From Prinsepia uniflora (lineage: Eukaryota; Streptophyta; Magnoliopsida; Rosales; Rosaceae): a DNA stretch of 64,000 nucleotides. Of the stretch, positions 56,245-64,000 are shown piece by piece. The notes under the pieces were generated by a model. That model searched no databases. It saw only the letters and a program-made list of their open reading frames with translations, and had not been told where the DNA came from. The stretch is taken from contig CM064873.1 of the NCBI GenBank assembly GCA_032719365.1, forward strand, positions 37,611,742-37,675,741. Reading direction: 5' to 3'. A program made the position numbers and the translations under genes. Numbering within the stretch: the first letter of the stretch is position 1; each line of letters starts with the position of its first letter.

Positions 56245-58931
56245 TGACAGGACCCGCCCCGATCCCACAGGGACCACAAGGGGACGTGCCCTACTCCCGT
56301 CTGACTCACATAATTGATACCAATTTTGACCTCAAAACATCAAATGCATAAACAACCAAATTAAAGTTATACATCAAATTCGAATTAAACAGATGTTAGA
56401 CAAGGGATGAAATCCAAAATTACAAGTTGTGAGCACGACTCTAAAATAAACCTGCGGGTAAACCACCCAACAGGGGTTCAAGTACACATAAGTAGATCTA
56501 TGCCTCAGCCTCAGGATCCTCCTCTACCTCAGTAGCAGAACCTGGAGGGGTTACCAAAACATTAAGGGTGAGTGGACCGAAACTCAAGTTTATAACATCG
56601 TTTAGTAAGTAAATATCTACTTTACCCCTCCGTTTTCCAAACATGCATGCATCGGAATTTTAAACCATCAATCATATAATATGAACCATAAGGCATATAA
56701 TTAAAACCATAAACATAATTTTAGCCACTGCACTATACACTCCAATCCTGACGTCCCCGATGTCTGACGTCCCTGACGTCTAATAAGGTCACAATCACAA
56801 GGCTACGCGTGCCACTCGGGTCTCAATTCCGAGTTCAATCCCCGAACCCCGGGGTACCTCATCCGAAGGAGACAGTATCACATGAATGGATCTATACAGT
56901 GCAGTACCAAATACATTTTATTGATATCCACATGCAAATCATATATATACATAGATAAACCAACCTAATCTTTTAAGTTTCATCAGACGGGTCTCAAGCC
57001 CAAATACCGTGAAACGTGCCATAACCATAATTTCCATATCATCAAAACCGTTATTTGTTTTTAGCATGTGAATATTTATATAAGAAAACCAGAAAACATT
57101 TATGCACGCAAGGGTTTAAGGAAAATGGCCCACTCACAGTACAATCCTGCTGAAAACCGAACGTATACCCTCGTTCTGGTACAACTGTACAATCCCTGTC
57201 ACGTCCAAAGTATACGTGAAGGTCAATACAAACCCCTAAAATTTAACCATGAAACCCTAGACTGAAACCGGCCCGGAAAAGCCGCCCGAACGCGCTTCCC
57301 AAGGCAATAAACCTTGTTTTGACCAACATAATGATCTCCGATCGACCCGAAACCACCGCCATTGGATCCGGATCGTCCGAACCTTAAGAATGGTGGTGGT
57401 CCCACCAAAAGTACTGTTCACACGCGTCCCCACGCGCCTGGTCAACCCTCTGGTGCTACAGTACTGTTGACGTCAGCATGACGTCATCACTGACAGTGTC
57501 AGAGGACACGTGTCAGCAGTCCATTGGTCCCTGGTCTAACTGATTTCTGACATGATGATGTTATCATGTCATCACTGCTGACGTCAGCATGATGACGTCA
57601 TCAGCTACAGTACCGGGTCCCCGTAGACCCACGGTTCAACCCGATCAGTTCTCCTCAACCCGATCACCATTTCTGGTGAAATTTGTTCCTATGGACTCGT
57701 CTCTACCTCATCTATGGTTCTGTGCAAATAAAACTAGATTTTAGGTCGAAGAAACTACCTGAAAATCGATGGGAAGGTTGGTTGCCGGTTCTGGTTATCT
57801 TCTCTAGCGAGTCGTCGAGTTTCCAGCCACGGTCTTTGGTTCAAACTGGTCGTCTAGGTCCCCTAAGTGTGTCTTAAAAGCAACCAAACAAATTCAACGT
57901 CAATAACGGACATTTCGAAGTAGGGAAGAAAATCGGGTCTCTCGGGTTTTTCAACTTACCGCCGTCGTGTCGCCGCCGTACGTCGTCCAGTCCAGGTCTG
58001 GGTCGTCCTGCCGTCACAGTGAACACAACCGTACGTTGGTTCGAATCTAGGTGTGAAGGTTTGGATGGTTGGATGGTTTGGGTTGTTCGGGTTTCTTCTC
58101 GGGTCTGGGAGAATTCCGGCCGTGCAGGGTGGCTGTGGGGTGGTGGTCGGTGTTTGGGGGTGGCTGTTGGCTGCCTGGTGTTTCCGGGTGTGTGAAGTTG
58201 AGTGGTGAGGTGCTGGTGAGTTTGTTCCAAGAGGTAACCATGTTAAATAGTTTGAGAGAATGAAAATGTAAGTGTATGGTCTCATGGGTTTAAAACAGAA
58301 TAGGCATATGAAATCAAGGGCCAGGATTAAATCTGACTTTAGGACCAAAGGTGAGGATTTAAGGAAATAAAATAATAAATTAATTTATTGGCCAACATAG
58401 ATCCTTGTTTTAGGGAATGTAGGAGATGAGTGACACTTGTCACTCATCCAAGGGTCCAGATTGATTTGATTAAAGTAATCAGATCCTATTATTATAATAT
58501 TATTTTAATCCGGTTCTCGGTTAGTTCGGTTAATCGCGTTTACTTCCGTGGCCATAACTTCCTCGTAAGAAGTCCGATTTCGGCGTGATGCGTGTCTACG
58601 GACTCAGGATGTCGAGGCCTACCTAACGGTCCTTGAGTCATGTGATAATTAGTTGCCAAACGAAAAGTCAACATTTTCACCCCAAACGTCCAAATTACGG
58701 TAATGCCCCTGGACTTCCGATAGCCATAACTTTTTCCCTCATCGTCCGAATTGGACGTGCCACCTGGCTATGGACTCGTGACGTCCCGAACTACGTCACG
58801 GTCATTGGTCAAAGTCCATTGGACCCACCAATCAAAAAGTCAACAACTGGCCATACCATTCACAAGGGTAAAAACGTCAATTCATACATTAAATTACAAT
58901 ATTAAGATCCTCGAATTTTCGGGGTGTTACA
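56245..58931 (-). repeat. E1 5' LTR (right copy), 2.69 kb
   Basis: It is co-linear with the left LTR. The end stem is CCGTCTGAC (near 56298) with GTTAGACAAGGG (near 56396). Box 2 GTGAGTGGAC is at 56568-56577 and ATGCATGCAT near 56643. Box 1 variant GCCCACTCAC is at 57128-57137. A bZIP/CACGTG cluster lies at about 57465-57605, an intact U3 palindrome at 58424-58449 and a perfect GTGACGT dyad at 58778-58799. It lacks the ~73 bp found at about 49475-49548 of the left copy; the join falls in a CCCCG repeat. Confidence 0.95.
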
Positions 58932-58936
58932 TCTCA

Positions 58937-60783
58937 CCTATCTTGGGTGTATCTGGACCCCATCAAATACTTTCCTAAATAGAGATAGTCACAAAAATCT
59001 CACTAGGGTTCCTCTAGCCCATGTGGCCCTGAGCTCTCGGTTCTTATAATCTCTGAACCCTCTCAATTCACTCTGCTCGAGCACACAGTATTCAACGTCC
59101 AGTCATCACATCATCATGTCGGACCGTATCCGATCATAATCCTCGCGAGACTGTCACCATCAGATTTAACCTGATCCCTGTACTCACTGTACAATCAACA
59201 TCGGACCCTACCATATCGATCAGACATGGTCAATCCCATTATCCAACGTGCACTACACACAGGTGCACTCAACTCATGTCAATCATCAAGGTACTACCCG
59301 GCCTACTCAAGGATTGTACTCTGGCAACGTCCCATCACGTACTAATCCTCACTATCCTCAACATCTTCTCGGAGTCATCGTGGTCACCTGACCAACTCTA
59401 GAGATAGATTAACCAGCATCCAACTCGAGGCATCAACTATTCATCTTTTCCTAATCAATATCTACGTATCGTTCTTTTCCCATACTTATCCACATGTCTA
59501 ACCTCCATCATCTCGATCATCAAGATCGTCATCACACTACTCAATCTAACTCACCTCGATCCACCGTGGGTCCACTACCTCGGACACTCACTCGTCACAT
59601 TCGGTGATGCGAAATACCATCTCGATCACAATCCAAGCTCTATTGGAATTACATCCCTTAGACACAAAGTGTCAATCGGAATCATCTGATCGTTATTGGA
59701 TTCCATTCAACTCGTATCCGTCACCTCCATTGAGTTAGCGTGGCACACTTGCCAACACCCAAAGTCCAACATCTCATTCTGCAATCTCATTCTATGCTCT
59801 TACTGTGCGTCACTCACGTACCTCTGTACCATCGTCACGACTGGTGAATATCCATCGTCGTGGAGTGGTAGATACCAAACGTAAGCACATCACGACTGAG
59901 ATTCACAGAGATCGTGGCTCTTCATTGCCTATCATCATTGCATCACCACCACGTGGGGTGTGAATCAATCCAATCCTAAATCTCTGCTTAGATTAGAGGA
60001 ATTCTGCCTCCCTCGTACCCCACAATTCTGGGTACAACCATTCTGAAAATCCATACCAGGGTAGAACATTCCCCGAATGTCATCCACTTTTCAACCACCA
60101 CTACAGAACCTCTCTCGATAGTAGTGCCTTCCACAATCTCGTGTAGACATAACCAACCTACATCGCCACCGAGACTCCGCATCCGAATGCACTTATGGAT
60201 CGGATCTCATCACTTCGCTTAGTGTTAGACCCATCAATCATTGTAGTATCAACTAGACTCAACCAGAGTCGTCCACTAGGTCATCCATGACCTCAACTGT
60301 AGAGGACATCACAACATCCAATACAACCGGTCCAACGGTCTCGACTCCAAAAAGTCGTCATACTCCGATATCACCTTGCTACAATTCCCTATCTGACATG
60401 ACCGTTCAGTGGTTCCAACTCTCAAAATCATCATACACGACCCTAATGATAATGTCACATCCAACAACAACCCTACGGTTCTAAGCCATTGGATTCCCAT
60501 GCACACAGATCCTACTCGGGATCAAACGTCTCAAAAATACAACATCTCGTGTCAATCGAACCCTAAATCATCGTACCTCAAGTCAAACACATCCTGATCA
60601 GGGTTCGATTCCACTGAATCCAAATACTCTTACCCTAACTATCAAGTTGATGATGGACTGTTACAACTGCAGAGACATCACATCCTCGACCTGCGCGTAC
60701 CACAAGAACAACACGGTTTTCTCGAATAGCGACAACCACGCTCTAATACCATTTTGGTATCAGAGTACCATTTGAGCCAACCC
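58937..60783 (-). mobile_element. E3 internal region, right piece, non-coding
   Basis: This continues E3 after E1's right TCTCA. About 1.85 kb shows no gag or pol motif. The PBS-proximal part reads (minus strand) 'GTACGCGCAGGTCGAGGATG' then 'TGATGTCTCT', a leader shared with E5 (63748-63775) and in part with E2. Short CT-rich stretches give only low-complexity frames. Confidence 0.75.
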
Positions 60784-60795
60784 TCTCTGATACCA
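60740..60795 (-). promoter_or_regulatory. E3 primer site region: three PBS copies, one inverted
   Basis: Minus strand: a PBS copy TGGTATCAGAGA lies at 60784-60795 next to the LTR (3-nt spacer), and a second copy TGGTATTAGAGC at 60740-60751. Between them, on the plus strand, is TGGTATCAGAG (60755-60765). The pair 60740-60765 forms an inverted repeat with a 3-nt centre. A normal element has one PBS. Confidence 0.8.
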
Positions 60796-60798
60796 TTT

Positions 60799-61214
60799 TA
60801 ACACGACCCATCCCAAATCTCCCCAGGATTAATGCGGGATGTGCCATGCTCCCGTCTGACACGAAGTGTCAGATAAGGGATAACTTGAACCTCAGCACAT
60901 TCGTGGCTTCTAGAGTGCGCCGGGATCAGAGGAGGAGTGTGATGTCTCGGTCCCCGCTACAGCCCCCATCCGCGATCAACCTGAAGGGCATTAAAACCAT
61001 TGAAAGAAGTGAGTGGACGAAACCAATAGTTATAAAAAACAAATTTCACGAAAAGAAAACATTTATGCCCTCCACTAAAAAGCATGCATGCATTCGATAA
61101 CCAGTTAACTCAATTACCAAATCAAAGTTAATAAAACTGTTTATCAATCAAAGCCATTTCTGTCCTCAAATTATTAGGGCCTTAGCCCAAAATCGTAAAA
61201 CCAAAGTATGCGAG
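60799..61214 (-). mobile_element. E3 5' LTR, U5-side part
   Basis: It starts TAACACGACCCATCCC (the terminal TG has become TA). The end stem is GTCTGACAC-GAA-GTGTCAGAT (60854-60874). Then come box 2 GTGAGTGGAC (about 61008), GCATGCATGCAT (about 61081) and the first AGCCC unit. It matches the left E3 LTR closely over its whole length and is broken by E5 at 61215 after GCGAG. Confidence 0.85.
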
Positions 61215-63715
61215 TGTAACAACCAGTCCCGAATATCAGGATTAAATATTAATTAATTATAGATTTAGAATGACTAATCGGTGATTAGTCAAGAGAATTC
61301 GGACGGACAGTGTAAAATGATCGTTTTGCCCTTGAAATTGGATAGACTGTTGACTTTTGATTCAGAGAGTCAAACGTATAAGGTTCGATGGTCATGACGT
61401 AGATCGGGACATCACGAGTCCGTAGACAAGTGTCACCTCGAAATTGGATGTCGAACGGAGAAGTTATGGTCAAGGGATCGACATCGGGACCTTACGTCTC
61501 GAGATTCACATTAAATGATAATTAAATCTGATTGGCTGATATTTTGTGTGGGGCCCTTGGATGAGTGACAAGTGTCACTCATCCCATTGACCATTTCCCA
61601 TAAATTATGGATCTATGTTGTGATTAGGGGAGGGTATATTTTAATACCTGATTTACTCATCTCTCTCCCTCCCGTGCATCATCATCTTCATTTCTCTCTA
61701 AACAAACACATAACACAATCACACAAACAACCTTCAATCTTTACCCTTTGTTGTTGGGCCTTGAACAAAAATGAGAGAGGAGACTGAGACAAATAGAACA
61801 GTGGCGAGGTCGAGGACCATCGTGGACGGTGGCTGGTAAATGGTGAAAGGTAAGTTTTGTGATACAAAAATGGTACTTTCGATTCAAGTGGTTATTGAGT
61901 GATTCTAATGATTGGAGATGGTTGCTGGAGGTCTTATGAGTCGATTGGGATTGATTTCGAGGTTGGAAGTTGCTGAGGGTGGCCGGAGGCAGAAGAACAC
62001 GGCGGTGGAATGACCATGGAGGGATTTCGGTGGCGATTGGCAAAAAACTCTGAATGGCTATGTAAGCTCAAACCGAAGCCCTAAAACTAGTTTTAAGGTT
62101 CTTAGAAGGTAAATGAAGTTGCTAGGAAGTAGTTTTGGCCATTGGTTATACTCAGAACATGGATTGAAGTTTTGGTCTTTTAAAGGTTTAAAGAACAATT
62201 AGGATTTAGGATTGTTTTCATGTTTTTGAAATCATAGATTGATAGAACATGATTAGACAAAGGGTTAGGAATGAAAATGAATGAATGGACCGAAAAGTAG
62301 GAAGATATGGCCCTGAACCGGTCACTCCAGTTCAGTTGGACCGGCTACATAGTCAGACTGGACTGGACTAGTTCAGCCGAGGTTGAAGACAATGAACAGT
62401 CCGGAGAGAGAAACCCACGCACAACGCCTTTGGGCTGCATGTGGGGGCTCGTGAGAGATTCTTGGGGGAAGTTGTCAACATATGAAATCGTACTTTCGGT
62501 GTAACGAACATTTTAGGATTGGTTTCGTGTCGATTGGACACCATTTCGGGGTAGTTTTGGGTGTCTGAAGGTTTAAATTCTATGAAAAATAAGTTTAAAA
62601 ATCCTGAAAAATTAGGGGACTTTAATGAGAGGTTATTGAAGTAGTTAGAAACCGACTAGTATGATTTGGATAGATTTGGATATTCCGGTGATGGTGATTT
62701 AGCCCATAGAGGCTTATGGCATGCATATCGAGGCGGTAGCGTGAGACGGTTTGTGAGTGGACATTGTTTTCTAAACTTTGATGCATGCATAACTGTTTTA
62801 TATGTTTTACATATGTGATTTCTATGATGATGATTGTGGTATTGGGGATTTATATATTTGCACGTATTTCAAGATGATTCCCGTATTTCACGTATATCGA
62901 GGTTTATGATTTTATACTGTATTTCTACGTGATTGTGGTTTTAGTAATGGTTCAATGGTATGATTTTGGATTTGGAAATATGGAATTGGGCTTGTGACCC
63001 ATTTGGTTTACAAACTATCGGACTTGGGTTCCATTTGATTGAATTAGGCATCGGGCTAGGGCCGTATAGCTGGGACACATAGCTTGGACCGTGACATGAC
63101 GTCTGGGATGTCAGGCATATGGGACATCAGGCATCTGGGGCGTCAGGAGTCTGGGATGCCAGGCATCTAGGATGCCGAGGATTGGTACATAACGGTATTG
63201 GATGGAATTATGTTTTATGGATTTACTGGATTATGTATTTGGATTTCGGATTTATTGGATTTCTAATTTGATTTTCAGTGTTAATGGATTTGGGAAGGGA
63301 CCCACATGGTTTGGATTTACGGTTTTGGGCTGAGTTCCCAGATACTTGGATTTATGGTTTTGGGCTAAGGCCCTAATGATTTAATTAAAGTAAATGGTTT
63401 GATTATTGGTTTTCGAATGCATGCATACTTTTAGTGAAGGGCATAAATGTCTTCATATGAAATGTGTTTTTGGGAAACTATTGATTTTTGTCCACTGACA
63501 GTTTTCAATGATTTTAATGCACTTCAGGTTGATCACAGATATGGGCTGTAGTAGAGACCGAGACATTGCACTCCTCCACCGATCTTGGCGTGCTCTTGAT
63601 TCCTCAACGGGCTGAGGTTTGAGTTATCCCTTGTCTGACACTTCGTTTCAGAAGGGAGCATGGCACATCCCGTAATAATCCCGGGAGGGGGGGGGGATTA
63701 GAATGGGTCGTGTCA
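61215..63715 (+). mobile_element. E5 5' LTR (plus), 2.50 kb
   Basis: It starts TGTAACAACCAGTCCC and ends GAATGGGTCGTGTCA; a PBS follows, so it is a 5' LTR. It holds module A (weak dyad about 61397-61417), the U3 palindrome (61559-61584, perfect arms), a CGCG-related block, the core (GTGTAACGAACATTTTAGG, about 62500), box 1 TGTGAGTGGAC (about 62751-62761), CATGCATAA, a GACATC-type cluster (63098-63176), ATGCATGC, box 2 GTCCACTGAC (about 63490) and a decayed end stem (63633-63653). The rest of the element lies beyond the window. Confidence 0.88.
63098..63176 (+). repeat. GACATC/GGCATC dyad cluster in E5 LTR
   Basis: Units read GACGTC-tgg-GATGTC, GGCATC-tgg-GGCGTC, GAGTC-tgg-GATGCC (mismatched) and GGCATC-tag-GATGCC (63162-63176, perfect). 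It is the same architecture as 3850-3987 and 49375-49533. Confidence 0.8.
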
Positions 63716-63717
63716 AG

Positions 63718-63729
63718 TGGTATCAGAGC
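63718..63729 (+). promoter_or_regulatory. E5 primer binding site (initiator tRNA-Met)
   Basis: TGGTATCAGAGC lies two bases after the LTR end. It identifies 61215-63715 as the 5' LTR of a plus-strand element. Confidence 0.93.
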
Positions 63730-63870
63730 ACGGTTTGCTGTTGTGGTACGCGCAGGTCGAGGATGTGATGTCTCTACGTGGTTAGCCCGTTATCAATCTG
63801 ATAGTTAGGATGTCGGTATGATCGTTAGTGGGAATTAATCATGGATAGTTTTGGTTCAGCAATTGTTACC
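63730..63870 (+). mobile_element. E5 leader, start of internal region
   Basis: It contains GTACGCGCAGGTCGAGGATG, then TGATGTCTC and 'CAATCTGATAGTTAGGATG', matched in the E2 and E3 leaders. It is cut at 63871 by a minus LTR following TTACC. Confidence 0.8.
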
Positions 63871-64000
63871 TGTCAGGACCGGCCAAATCCCCCGAGAATA
63901 ACGTGGGACCCGCCTGATCCCGTCTGACACGAAGTGTCAAACCAGGGACAATTCCAACTCTAGCCCTCGTCGGGGCTATCAGAGGGCGTCAGGATCATAG
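63871..64000 (-). mobile_element. LTR H start (minus), runs off the window
   Basis: It starts TGTCAGGACCGGCC. The end stem is GTCTGACAC-GAA-GTGTCAAAC (63922-63942), followed by the 'GAGGGCGTCAGGATCA' tail. Only 130 bp are visible. Confidence 0.8.

Larger units (their letters stand above)
48870..58931 (-). mobile_element. E1: complete Tekay/Del-type Ty3-gypsy chromovirus, 10.06 kb
   Basis: LTRs at 48870-51655 and 56245-58931 end TG..CA and are flanked by a perfect TCTCA duplication (48865-48869, 58932-58936). Reading on the minus strand: 5' LTR, PBS (56230-56241), gag, protease, RT, RNase H, integrase with GPY/F and chromodomain, polypurine tract, 3' LTR. The order PR-RT-RH-INT-chromodomain is that of plant chromoviruses; integrase-chromodomain fusions target heterochromatin in known members. 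The LTRs differ by a few percent by eye, plus a ~73-bp indel and TA-repeat length changes. gag-pol is disabled by stops and frameshifts. It is the only coding element in the window and the model for the helper of the others. Confidence 0.95.
42968..61214 (-). mobile_element. E3: non-autonomous LTR element (minus), right LTR truncated by E5/window
   Basis: The composite call is: 3' LTR 42968-45566 plus 47963-48051; polypurine tract 48052-48065; internal region 48052-48864 plus 58937-60783; PBS 60784-60795; 5' LTR from 60799, cut by E5 at 61214. The LTR starts at 42968 and 60799 align closely over ~400 bp, including 'ACGAAACCAATA', 'TTTCACGAAAAGAAAA' and 'TTATTAGGGCCTTAGCCC', which pairs them. 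The internal region totals only about 2.7 kb and shows no gag or pol. It hosts E1, a solo F2 LTR and E5, so it is older than all three. Confidence 0.85.

Noticed and set aside
50596..58230. 118-codon frames present in both E1 LTRs (50596-50952 and 57874-58230)
   Set aside because: Duplication is expected because LTRs are copies; the start codon is not ATG (TTG), composition is Pro/Thr/His-rich and there is no domain. A short LTR-encoded peptide is not excluded but unsupported.
1..64000. Host genes
   Set aside because: No stretch on either strand shows a recognisable host protein, exon series or RNA gene; all sequence outside E1 gag-pol is explained as LTR or non-coding internal sequence, apart from about 210 bp at 7720-7931.

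Overview
The window looks like plant nuclear heterochromatin. It is a dense nest of related LTR retrotransposons with no recognisable host gene. The plant assignment rests on a Ty3/gypsy chromovirus of Tekay/Del type with a C-terminal chromodomain, primer binding sites for initiator tRNA-Met (core TGGTATCAGAGC), and LTRs of 2.4-3.4 kb. I cannot name the species.

Only one element carries coding sequence. E1 (48870-58931, minus strand) is a complete 10.06 kb Tekay-like element with TG..CA LTR ends, a TCTCA target duplication, a PBS, a polypurine tract and a gag-pol reading frame. Five in-frame stops and about three frameshifts make gag-pol a pseudogene. All other elements are non-autonomous. 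They have long LTRs and short internal regions (about 2.7-3.4 kb where measurable) with no gag or pol. They share E1's LTR ends, PBS, polypurine tract and a conserved stem near the LTR end, so E1-type elements are their likely helpers (inference).

Layout: 1-7719 holds two minus-strand LTRs (A inside C), with solo LTR B (1245-4521, TSD CCACT) inside A. 7932-10877 holds two more minus LTRs (D cut by E). E ends at an inverted junction with plus-strand LTR F (10878). E6 (plus, 11490-38877, TSD CCGGG/CTGGG) was inserted into F and later filled by: an F2-type LTR (11883), further LTRs and minus element E7 (15327 onward), solo F2 LTR (22515-25055, TSD TGGTC), and the young non-autonomous element E2 (28000-37732, TSD CTTAT) in E6's 3' LTR. 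LTR F resumes at 38883. From 39685 there is minus element E4, then minus element E3 (starts 42968, right LTR from 60799). E3 carries a solo F2 LTR (45567-47957), E1 (48870-58931) and plus element E5 (from 61215). A last minus LTR (63871) enters E5.

The most unusual signal is architectural. Almost every LTR carries, between two inverted boxes (GTGAGTGGAC ... GTCCACTCAC), a tandem array of short dyad-symmetric units. Different LTRs use different sequences, but the two arms of each unit change together, so hairpin potential is kept while sequence is not. A second stem near the LTR end (GTCTGACAC/GTGTCAGAC) is kept across subfamilies although its loop varies from 3 to about 90 nt. Both point to selected RNA or DNA structure in these LTRs.
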